From Bacteroidota bacterium (GTDB lineage Bacteria; Bacteroidota; Bacteroidia; B-17B0; Aurantibacillaceae), in contig JAEZDS010000125.1 of assembly GCA_023433205.1 (NCBI GenBank), forward strand, positions 1-7,401: a DNA stretch of 7,401 bases, given 5' to 3'. A model generated the notes under the pieces. The model did not search any database. It was not told the DNA's origin and saw only the letters and a program-made list of their open reading frames with translations. A program made the position numbers and the translations under genes. This document shows, piece by piece, positions 1-5,619 of this stretch. Position 1 is the first letter of the stretch; every line of letters starts with the position of its first letter.

Positions 1-366
1 CTCATCGGCAGTGCTGAAGAAGAAGTCGGGATCGTACGGCGCATCAACAAAACGATACACCAGCTTGTTGTGCCTGTACACTATCACAAAAAAGGGTTGT
101 TCTTCAGTGGCGATCTCATAAACAAGATAGCTGTTCTCGTATCTGAAATAATGCTCTTCAAATGGTTTCTGTGAGGCTGAAATTCCCAGACCACGGCTGT
201 TGGCGCTGTAAAAGAACAAGATGGCTCTCTGCAAAGAGGTCTTGCCGAAATTATTGGTGCCAACAAAGCAGGTGTTGCCGCTAAGTTCAATGTCGGCGTA
301 TTTTACATTAGAAATATTTATCTCAACAATCCTGTTGAGTATTCTGCAGTTTTCCAGTCCGGTCAT
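1..366 (-). CDS. jetC: SMC/MukB-like ATPase of a Wadjet/MksBEF-type complex (JetC/MksB-like), N-terminal fragment
   Basis: The frame is open from an ATG at 364-366 to the left edge, giving residues 1-122; the rest lies outside the window. A short beta-rich N-terminus (INISNVKYADIELSG) leads into a P-loop at residues 36-44, GTNNFGKTS, with Lys42 at 241-243, followed by a helix (LQRAILFFYSA) as in SMC, RecF and MukB ATPase heads. Known members of the family are large proteins with a long coiled coil and a C-terminal half-head that completes the ATP site; only the first part can be seen here. It follows jetB by 38 bp, so the two are probably co-transcribed. The leader is A-rich without a Shine-Dalgarno sequence. 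The JetC identity rests mainly on the P-loop plus gene order (kleisin, MukE-like, ATPase). The P-loop departs from the usual NGxGKS/T form, so this may be a divergent branch. Another AAA-type SMC-like ATPase cannot be excluded from the fragment alone. Confidence 0.72.
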   Translation of the reverse strand, partial: MTGLENCRILNRIVEINISNVKYADIELSGNTCFVGTNNFGKTSLQRAILFFYSANSRGLGISASQKPFEEHYFRYENSYLVYEIATEEQPFFVIVYRHNKLVYRFVDAPYDPDFFFSTADE

Positions 367-404
367 GTTTTATCTTTTGTGTGATGTGAGTGTGCTGTAC
401 GTTC

Positions 405-1010
405 TTAGTTGTAGATAATTCCCTGTGCAGTATCATTGCTGCCATTGTCTTCGTAAATAGCAATGCTGTTTACTACATCTAGCAGGTAGTTATATGAATC
501 GAGTACCTTGTAGGATTCTGTTTTTTCATCTTCCAGCTCCAGGTAGCTGTCGCGGCTCATAAGGTCGCAGATCTCGCGCACTTTGTTGTGGAGCGTTTCT
601 GATCGGTAAAGAGGTATTTTCTGAAGTTTTTGTTTGAGCCTCACATTGGCATTGCACTCCTCTGCAATCTCACCCGGACGGAATCTGCTGCCAATAGTGA
701 TCTTATTGTCCATGCTCGCAAACAGATCAATTATGTCAATATATCTCTCAAAACGCTCAAGTTTTTTCTCAAGTTCACTATTCGGCTCGTTTAATTTTGA
801 GAAATAAAAATAATTGTTGCCTCTTTCAATGTTGTAACGGATCACGTTAAAATAGGCCTGAAGCCGGTCAAAATTATCGGGGTTATTGATAATGTCGTAT
901 AGCCTGTTCATGCCATCGCGCGTGCCATTGCTCGAAATAAAATTTCCGCGCGCCATCACAGCGAAAATATCATGCGTCTGCCTCGGAAGGTTGAAGTTTA
1001 ATTCCTCCAT
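405..1010 (-). CDS. jetB: MukE-like winged-helix subunit (JetB/MksE-like) of the SMC complex
   Basis: This 201-aa acidic protein starts at ATG 1008-1010 behind an A-rich leader and ends at TAA 405-407. Its layout fits the tandem winged-helix MukE/MksE/JetB (DUF4194-like) subunits. The N-terminal part, about 14-72, has the pattern DIFAVMARGNFIS, then LYDIINN, then YFNVIRYNIERG and a YFYF strand. A helical linker of about 78-100 (ELEKKLERFERYIDIIDLF) leads to a second domain of about 105-188 with a terminal helix (SYNYLLDVVNSIAIY). The length is usual for JetB/MksE. In the characterised complexes this subunit binds the kleisin and contacts DNA near the ATPase heads. It lies between the kleisin-like gene (105 bp upstream) and the ATPase gene (38 bp downstream), as in known jetABC/mksFEB operons. 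The assignment is from fold pattern, size and neighbours rather than a diagnostic motif. Confidence 0.72.
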   Translation of the reverse strand: MEELNFNLPRQTHDIFAVMARGNFISSNGTRDGMNRLYDIINNPDNFDRLQAYFNVIRYNIERGNNYFYFSKLNEPNSELEKKLERFERYIDIIDLFASMDNKITIGSRFRPGEIAEECNANVRLKQKLQKIPLYRSETLHNKVREICDLMSRDSYLELEDEKTESYKVLDSYNYLLDVVNSIAIYEDNGSNDTAQGIIYN

Positions 1011-1115
1011 TTTATATTTTTGTTTTTCTTTTTTGTTAATCTATTTACTTACCACTTCGTACTTTGTACTTTGTACTTCGTACTTTGTACTTCGTACTTC
1101 GTCCCTCGTACTTTC
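1011..1115 (-). other. jetA-jetB intergenic region and A-rich jetB leader
   Basis: Read on the minus strand, the 105 bp between the jetA stop and the jetB start consist of the heptamer array (1053-1115) followed by about 40 bp that are almost only A and T, ending in AAAAACAAAAATATAAA before the ATG. There is no GGAGG-type site; A-rich, unstructured leaders are normal in Bacteroidota. I see no terminator hairpin, so read-through from jetA into jetB is plausible. Confidence 0.5.
1053..1115. repeat. Nine-unit degenerate heptamer tandem array between jetA and jetB
   Basis: On the plus strand the units are cacttcg, tactttg, tactttg, tacttcg, tactttg, tacttcg, tacttcg, tccctcg and tactttc, with no bases between them. 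On the minus strand the core is CGAAGTA or CAAAGTA. The last plus-strand unit ends at 1115 and the jetA stop codon occupies 1116-1118, so on the coding strand the array starts at the base after the stop. Heptanucleotide intergenic repeats of this sort are, as I recall, scattered in genomes of some Bacteroidota; function is unknown. The units contain GTAC steps but no stable hairpin. Confidence 0.9.
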
Positions 1116-2357
1116 CTACGCTGCTTTCGACTTCTTCACCTTCTCCGCCAGCGGCAGAATGAGGGTATAACCCAGTTTTTTTGGTTTTTTCTGGGCGTCT
1201 TCATAATCGTAATAAACCAGCTGGTATTTGAAGTCAAGATTGTTCTGATATTCCATGGCTATCTCCACAAATAACGAAAGCCGCTCTTCAAAAGAAACAG
1301 TACCGATGGCTTTCGGGAATTTGTAGTTCATCAGGTATTCAAAAAGGTTATGTTTGTTCTGCTGAAGGAAACGCTCAACGAGTTTCTGCGTGTCGAGTTT
1401 TATCTGCTGTTCAAGACCCTGCTCGCGGTAGTTCTTGCCCATGCGGTCGGCCAGCCCCCTCACCATTAAACGGGTGAGTTTATATTTTTCCGCCACCTTG
1501 CCGCAAAGAACATACCCGTCGTCGGTGTACAGGAATTCAGTGGCGATCTTTGTTTTTGGGGTTTTATGCCCGTTATAGCGCAATGTATTGATGCCCGCCA
1601 CTATCTCCCTGAAATTTGTACGGAAGTGCAGTGTGCCATGGTCTTTGATCTCCTTCAAACGCTGGGCCTTCACATACACATCAAGCTGGAACTGGATCTT
1701 ATTGATGAAGTCCGTAATATCGGTCTGGATCTCTATCAGAAAGTCCATGTTCTCGATCAGACTAGCCTTTAAGGACTGCGTGATGCCGTACAGTTCGGTG
1801 TCGTTGGTGAGATTAAAAAGACTGCGTGTTTCTTCCACCACTTCCCCAGTCCTCTTTATGAAGTCAATAATGGTATCGCGCTTGGTCCGGTAATCCTCAA
1901 GTTTTTGAAGCTTAATGCGGTAATTGCTTTCGTTCTTGTAAGTATCGTCGATATTTTTCTGCAGTTTAATGATCTCCCGGGTGATGGTTGTGCCAATACG
2001 TTTAAGGTACTTTTTTATGCTGCGCAGAAAACGCATTTCACGCGCATCCTGATAAAAACGCACATAACGGTTCAGCTCGTTGAGGTAGTCATTGATAAAG
2101 CCTGGCGTTACCTCACCTATCTCCATAAAATCCTCGAACATGGCTACCACCGCGTCGTTCAGACTAACGATGTTCTCATATTCATAAATGAGGTCAAGTG
2201 ATTTTAGTTTTTGGAAATGCTCATGTGTAAAATCTTCACGGCCAATTAGTTCGTTCACCGTAATATTCTCACGGTTAGCAAACAGAAATTCCACCACCCC
2301 CCGGTGCTGGTATAGCTGAGAAAGAATGTCGTTAACGTTTACCTGTAATGCTGCCAT
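1116..2357 (-). CDS. jetA: Kleisin-like subunit (JetA/MksF/MukF-like) of a Wadjet/MksBEF-type SMC complex
   Basis: The likely start is ATG 2355-2357, giving 413 aa; a GTG five codons upstream (2370-2372) is possible but leaves almost no leader after the candidate promoter. The protein fits the MukF/MksF plan. Residues about 8-75 look like a winged helix (VNDILSQLYQHRGVVEFLF, then VNELIG, EHFQKLKSLDLI, and a strand pair ending NIVSLND). Residues about 85-260 are helical and charged, with a likely coiled-coil stretch at 105-165. After a linker near 262-275, residues about 276-390 form a second winged-helix-like part with a basic tail (KKPKK and KVKKSK). In known complexes the kleisin bridges the two ATPase heads and holds MukE/JetB. 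Type I JetA proteins (DUF3375) are, as I recall, longer, so this is probably another type. It is the first gene of the operon. Support is the architecture together with the two following genes. Confidence 0.7.
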   Translation of the reverse strand: MAALQVNVNDILSQLYQHRGVVEFLFANRENITVNELIGREDFTHEHFQKLKSLDLIYEYENIVSLNDAVVAMFEDFMEIGEVTPGFINDYLNELNRYVRFYQDAREMRFLRSIKKYLKRIGTTITREIIKLQKNIDDTYKNESNYRIKLQKLEDYRTKRDTIIDFIKRTGEVVEETRSLFNLTNDTELYGITQSLKASLIENMDFLIEIQTDITDFINKIQFQLDVYVKAQRLKEIKDHGTLHFRTNFREIVAGINTLRYNGHKTPKTKIATEFLYTDDGYVLCGKVAEKYKLTRLMVRGLADRMGKNYREQGLEQQIKLDTQKLVERFLQQNKHNLFEYLMNYKFPKAIGTVSFEERLSLFVEIAMEYQNNLDFKYQLVYYDYEDAQKKPKKLGYTLILPLAEKVKKSKAA

Positions 2358-2373
2358 GTTGTGTGATAACACT

Positions 2374-2381
2374 TAAATATA
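2374..2381 (-). promoter_or_regulatory. Candidate -7 promoter box for jetA
   Basis: On the minus strand the sequence reads TATATTTA, matching the Bacteroidota -7 consensus TAnnTTTG at all but the last base. It lies 16 bp before the chosen ATG (2357), implying a leader of roughly 10 nt. I find no convincing TTG-type -33 element at 19-21 bp upstream, so the call is weak. Confidence 0.3.
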
Positions 2382-2476
2382 CCCAGAGTCTGCAAGCCGC
2401 AGCCAGAGGGTTTTCAACAAAAAATGAAGTAATTCACGAAACTGCGCTAACCAGCCTGATTATAAGTGGGCTGCGG

Positions 2477-2539
2477 GTTTTAACAGAAGAGGAATAGATT
2501 TCAACAGGTGTTATAAAGATTTAACAGGGTGTTGAAAAG
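2477..2539. repeat. Three abutting 21-bp repeats (TTTnAACAG iterons) upstream of jetA
   Basis: Units lie at 2477-2497, 2498-2518 and 2519-2539 with no spacer. Each begins with a purine followed by TTT and then AACAG, and each ends in AG. Units 2 and 3 are identical at 15 of 21 positions without gaps and share more if one base is shifted; units 1 and 2 match at 12 of 21. Units 2 and 3 each contain an inverted core, AACA-GG-TGTT and AACA-GGG-TGTT; in unit 3 the arms extend as TTTAACA and TGTTGAAA. A single further TTTCAACA is at 2412-2419. The 21-bp period places each core on the same face of the helix, as expected for cooperative binding of a regulator. The function is inferred; they sit 120-182 bp before the jetA ATG. 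Confidence 0.6.
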
Positions 2540-2708
2540 AATTTATGTAAGCCGGCATTATCCTTTTGTAAACTGGTGTATTGCCTGAGGTTTCTCGGAA
2601 GGAAATAGCTTTTTATGCCATTTTGCAGGAAATTGGACGCGCGCAAAAAAAACAGAACCAAACCAATGGCATGAATAAACTTTAATCTGCTAAGGAAAAG
2701 TGCCGGCT

Positions 2709-3860
2709 TTATTTTCTGCTTATTGTGAAAAGTTCAAGTAATTCATGGATAAAGCTCTCCCACTCGTACTTCTTTTTCTCCTCACCTACATTTGCGGTAA
2801 ATGTTTGCTCCCTGTTGTTGCTGAAGTAATCTATAAGGGCCGCACTGATTTGTTGTGGCGAAGGATCTACAACATACCCGCATTTTTTGTCCGGCACAAT
2901 CTCCGCCAGTCCGCCCACATTTGTTACCAGCATGGGTCTATCATAATAATAACCAACCATAGTTACTCCGCTGTTGGTGGCGTGTCTGTATGTCTGTGCA
3001 ACCAGGTCGCAGGCGCAGAAATAATAGCGTACCATGTCGTTATCTATAAACCTGTCGTGGAGCAAAACCTGGGTGCTGAGATTTTTTCGTGCAATAAGTT
3101 CCAGGTAAGGTTTTTTATCTTCATAAAACTCACCAGCGATCAGAAGTTTTATGTTCAACTTTTTTATTTCAGGTTGATCCATCGCTTCCAGCAGAATGTC
3201 GAGTCCTTTGTACTGACGGATCAATCCGAAAAACAATACAAGTTTTTCATCAGTACCAATGCCAAGTTTTTTCCGTGCTTCATGTTTAGTAACCGCCTGG
3301 CCATAGGTCTCGTACATTGGATGAGGTGAAAAAACTTTATTGGTGTTTTTGGTGAATTTGTCAAGGTCATTCAGCACGGTCTGACTCATAGTCAGAAAAC
3401 CATGACAGCTTCTGAGAAAATAGCGCGTAAACGATTCGTCTCCGCCACGCTTCTCATGCGGTATCACATTGTCGGTTAGTGCGAGTACCGTGGTATATTT
3501 TTTTACCAGCCTTGCAATGGTTCCCAGTGAGGGACCAAAAAAGGGCAGCCAGTAACGGAACAGAATAAAGTCGGGCTTTTCTTTTTTGATAAAACGGGCT
3601 GTTTTGTACCAGCTTATTGGATTTACCGTATTTATCAGTGTGTGAATCTGTAAACCCGTGGGTGCAGCACCGCTTTTTTCGTACTGGCTGCTGCCGGGAA
3701 ATAAAAATTCAGGGTATTGAAGTGAGTACGAAATGATCTGCGCATCGTGCCCTCTTTTATTCAGCTCTGCACACAGGTTTTCATTGAGCTGAGCGGGCCC
3801 TCCTCTTAGCGGATAAGCGGGGCCGATTACAAATATTTTGAGTGGATGACCGGTATTCAA
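2709..3860 (-). CDS. GT4-type (GT-B fold) glycosyltransferase, Bacteroidota-style subfamily
   Basis: This 383-aa retaining-type glycosyltransferase probably transfers a sugar from a nucleotide donor to a cell-surface glycan; donor and acceptor cannot be read from sequence. The N-terminal Rossmann half starts at residue 8 (KIFVIGPAYPLRGG, with the glycine loop at 19-21) and includes TDNVIPHEKR at 129-138, characteristic of a subfamily I associate with Bacteroidota. The C-terminal half carries the glycosyltransferase group 1 pattern: FFGLIRQYKGLDILLEAM at 210-227 with Arg215 and Lys218 as likely donor phosphate ligands, LLIAGEFYE at 239-247, and the donor site SGV...RPMLVTNVGGLAEIV at 297-322. 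The usual E-x7-E is not kept: the region reads ATNSGVTMVGYYYDRP. No signal peptide or membrane helix is seen, so it is cytoplasmic or peripheral. No ATG occurs in frame near the N-terminus; TTG 3858-3860 is the only reasonable start before the upstream stop (3906-3908). Confidence 0.88.
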   Translation of the reverse strand: MNTGHPLKIFVIGPAYPLRGGPAQLNENLCAELNKRGHDAQIISYSLQYPEFLFPGSSQYEKSGAAPTGLQIHTLINTVNPISWYKTARFIKKEKPDFILFRYWLPFFGPSLGTIARLVKKYTTVLALTDNVIPHEKRGGDESFTRYFLRSCHGFLTMSQTVLNDLDKFTKNTNKVFSPHPMYETYGQAVTKHEARKKLGIGTDEKLVLFFGLIRQYKGLDILLEAMDQPEIKKLNIKLLIAGEFYEDKKPYLELIARKNLSTQVLLHDRFIDNDMVRYYFCACDLVAQTYRHATNSGVTMVGYYYDRPMLVTNVGGLAEIVPDKKCGYVVDPSPQQISAALIDYFSNNREQTFTANVGEEKKKYEWESFIHELLELFTISRK

Positions 3861-3865
3861 GAAAT

Positions 3866-3897
3866 CAAAGATAACTCTTAAGTAGTGGATGGCAGAG
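3866..3897 (-). promoter_or_regulatory. Candidate Bacteroidota promoter before the glycosyltransferase
   Basis: On the minus strand a perfect TAnnTTTG box (TATCTTTG, 3866-3873) is preceded, after exactly 19 bp, by CTCTG (3893-3897), a partial match to the TTTG-type -33 element. The TTG start of the glycosyltransferase lies only 5 bp after the -7 box, so a transcript from here would be nearly leaderless. That makes a chance match possible. Confidence 0.3.
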
Positions 3898-3905
3898 GTC
3901 CGGCT

Positions 3906-4235
3906 TTACTTTTCTCTGGTGCGTTCTTTGATGGTGTGCGGTTTTGTTACGATTTCCCTTCCATAGAGCGGCTGCACTTTGCGGTGTCTTTTTAAAAAAG
4001 TATTTGGAGCGTAAAGTCCAAGCGCAGAGATTGCTTTACGCAACTGATCGAGTTCTTCATCGTCAGCGGGGAAGAAACGGATCTCGTAGCCTTTTTTGTA
4101 CAACTGAGCAGCGCCCTTTCCTTTCAGCCTCTCCTGGCCTGGTAACCGTATCTGGCCATTACGCAGGAGAATAGCCTTCAGAAAGTTCAAGGCTGTCTTC
4201 GGGGAAAACGATTTGGTTTTTTTCGTCTGTGCCAT
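3906..4235 (-). CDS. Small basic protein of unknown function (109 aa)
   Basis: I do not recognise a characterised family. The chosen start is ATG 4233-4235 (MAQTKKTKSF...); a TTG eight codons upstream (4257-4259) is less likely. The protein has a Lys-rich N-terminus, a short amphipathic helix at about 14-25 (ALNFLKAILLRN), a central part of about 40-56 (KGAAQLYKKGYEIRFFPAD) that looks like helix plus strand, a predicted helix at 59-73 (DEELDQLRKAISALG), and a conserved-looking stretch LKRHRKVQPLYGREIV at 81-96 before a charged tail. The alternation of helix and strand suggests a compact folded domain rather than a random frame. There is no signal peptide, cysteine pair or membrane segment. 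It lies 41 bp after the transporter gene and 45 bp before the glycosyltransferase, on the same strand, so it is probably co-transcribed with one or both. Its high Lys/Arg content would allow nucleic-acid binding, but nothing shows it. Confidence 0.6.
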   Translation of the reverse strand: MAQTKKTKSFSPKTALNFLKAILLRNGQIRLPGQERLKGKGAAQLYKKGYEIRFFPADDEELDQLRKAISALGLYAPNTFLKRHRKVQPLYGREIVTKPHTIKERTREK

Positions 4236-4276
4236 TTTCTGATCTGTTAAACATAACAATTTTATGGCAATTCATG

Positions 4277-5530
4277 TTAAAAATTCCGGTCCCGAGACCT
4301 TGCAGTTATTTTTTTAACCCTGAACAAAAACACAAGGCTGAACAGGGAAACCAGACACATGAGCAGAAAGGCCCAGCCATAACCGTAAGACGCTGCCACC
4401 ATACCGGCGGCTGCCACCACCCAGGCTTCGCAGCCGTTGGTTGCAGCCATAAATGTGCTGAACTGCGTGGCGCCAATATCAGGATCGCTGGCTTCCATAA
4501 AAAGGGCGTATGATGAAGAGGTGAACATGCCTGTAAAAAAGTAGATGACGCTGATGAGTACGGTGTGAAACAAGGGCAAAAGCGTGGGCGCTACAATGTC
4601 AGCTGTTGAAAGCAGAATTGTAGTTATAACGCTGCCAAGCAAAAAAAGGGTGATGGCTTTTTTTCTTTGAAAGCGATCAGAGATATACCCGCCCGCCAGG
4701 CTGCCCGCCAGCATCGAGGCCACTGCCGGAACACTAAAGAAAAACCCTATTTTTTCTACTGAAAGTCCTTTGTCTGTAAGTAATGGTCCTGAAAGTGCCC
4801 CCACTGCTTCAAAGGCGGCGGCACCGGTTAAGGCGAAACCTATAGTATACCAGGTATTAAGGGAGCCGAATGCAGAGCGAAGCCTGGTTGTAAAGGTCTT
4901 AAGCTGCGGTTTATCAGAAAAAGATTGCCGGGGTTCTTTTACAAATACCAGAAGAAGGGAGATGCCAAAAATGACCATGATCATCAGTCCTATGATCATT
5001 GGCAGTCCCAGTTCATTTAAAAGCAGAAGCGCGCCGCCGCCAAAAAGACTTCTGCCGGTGAGCATCCCCGCCTGCATAAAACCGTTCAACAGACCTTTTT
5101 CTTTTTCTGCCACCACTTTAATGATCATGGCGTCAATTGCCACATCCTGGGTGGCTGCGCACAGTGAATGGATAAATAGCAGCACACCCCATGCGAGTGT
5201 GTTGCCGGCAAGGGGAATAAATAACAAGGGCACCAGGCTGAGGCACATAAATGTCTGCGACCAGCCTATCCATTTGCTGTAACCAAATCGCTTGTTGCGC
5301 AAAATGTCGATAAGCGGTGCCCATAAAAATTTAAAGACCCAGGGCAGGGTAAGCGCTGCTATAAATGCGCCTATTACATCAACATCTTCGCCGTTTTTAC
5401 GAAGAAGAGTAGGCATGCCCCACCAGATAAAACCAATGGGCGCTCCTTCTGCAAAATAAAAAATAAACGCAAAAAACCTTCTGCCTGCTTTGTTGCCCAG
5501 CAGGTCGGGGAAAAATTTGCGAACTCTCAT
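4277..5530 (-). CDS. AmpG-like major facilitator superfamily transporter
   Basis: This 417-aa inner-membrane transporter is of the AmpG/PAT type. The start is ATG 5528-5530 (MRVRKFFPDLLG). About twelve hydrophobic segments can be counted, for example near 20-40, 55-72, 90-108, 112-130, 155-172, 176-196, 228-248, 262-282, 292-310, 318-338, 365-383 and 385-403. The first helix, FYFAEGAPIGFIWWGMPTLLRKNG (24-47), the segment PWVFKFLWAPLID (63-75) and TQDVAIDA (127-134) are hallmarks of AmpG-like proteins, which import anhydro-muropeptides for cell-wall recycling; the half-way repeat of the MFS motif is seen as GGYISDRFQRKK at 280-291. The substrate is uncertain because no cell-wall recycling gene is adjacent, and the family also contains acetyl-CoA and siderophore carriers. 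It diverges from the thioesterase gene across 89 bp and heads a same-strand run with the small protein and the glycosyltransferase. Confidence 0.87.
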   Translation of the reverse strand: MRVRKFFPDLLGNKAGRRFFAFIFYFAEGAPIGFIWWGMPTLLRKNGEDVDVIGAFIAALTLPWVFKFLWAPLIDILRNKRFGYSKWIGWSQTFMCLSLVPLLFIPLAGNTLAWGVLLFIHSLCAATQDVAIDAMIIKVVAEKEKGLLNGFMQAGMLTGRSLFGGGALLLLNELGLPMIIGLMIMVIFGISLLLVFVKEPRQSFSDKPQLKTFTTRLRSAFGSLNTWYTIGFALTGAAAFEAVGALSGPLLTDKGLSVEKIGFFFSVPAVASMLAGSLAGGYISDRFQRKKAITLFLLGSVITTILLSTADIVAPTLLPLFHTVLISVIYFFTGMFTSSSYALFMEASDPDIGATQFSTFMAATNGCEAWVVAAAGMVAASYGYGWAFLLMCLVSLFSLVFLFRVKKITARSRDRNF

Positions 5531-5619
5531 GTGCGGTAAAAGCTCATACCTTTTCAGCCAAATTCATTATGCAGGTGCAATGTTATAATTTTCTTTCATC
5601 TTATTCCTATTTTTAAGCG
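5531..5619. promoter_or_regulatory. Divergent intergenic region between the transporter and the thioesterase
   Basis: This 89-bp AT-rich spacer must contain the start signals of two divergent genes. On the plus strand, TAATTTTC (5586-5593) and TATTTTTA (5608-5615) are one base off TAnnTTTG; the second is too close to the ATG at 5620 to be useful. On the minus strand TGAATTTG is also one base off. None has a good -33 partner, so no individual promoter is assigned. Confidence 0.35.

Larger units (their letters stand above)
2358..2708. other. 351-bp intergenic region upstream of jetA; no gene seen
   Basis: No open frame with coding character lies here on either strand. It holds the candidate jetA promoter box at its left end, an isolated TTTCAACA at 2412-2419, the 21-bp repeat cluster (2477-2539), and then about 170 bp in which I see only an A-run (2645-2652) and a distant 8-bp inverted repeat (ATGCCATT 2615-2622, AATGGCAT 2665-2672). 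No strong terminator hairpin for the glycosyltransferase gene was found. Compared with the tight gene spacing elsewhere in the window, this marks jetA as the start of its own transcription unit. Confidence 0.6.

Noticed and set aside
84..290. Minus-strand open frame of 68 codons in another frame of the ATPase gene
   Set aside because: The overlapping frame carries the P-loop and stays open to the window edge, so this one is a shadow.
1053..1115. Possible CRISPR array
   Set aside because: Units are only 7 bp with no spacers; this is a tandem microsatellite-like repeat.
886..1274. Plus-strand open frames across the heptamer array
   Set aside because: Their products consist of repeated Leu-Cys-Thr/Tyr-Phe-Val units translated from the repeat and overlap jetA and jetB; no start signal or domain.
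2615..2672. Inverted repeat ATGCCATT / AATGGCAT as a terminator or small RNA
   Set aside because: Arms of only 8 bp with a 42-bp loop and no T-run; it could easily occur by chance.
2358..2708. Replication origin or plasmid iterons
   Set aside because: The 21-bp repeats resemble iterons, but no replication initiator gene, AT-rich unwinding element or partition gene is present in the window; a regulatory role for the following operon is simpler.
2745..3329. Long plus-strand open frame of 194 codons
   Set aside because: Antisense to the glycosyltransferase, whose conserved motifs are in the minus-strand frame; the product looks like low-quality shadow sequence.
4770..5282. Long plus-strand open frame of 170 codons
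   Set aside because: It lies fully inside the transporter gene on the opposite strand and its product has no family-like pattern; the minus-strand frame has clear AmpG-type motifs.
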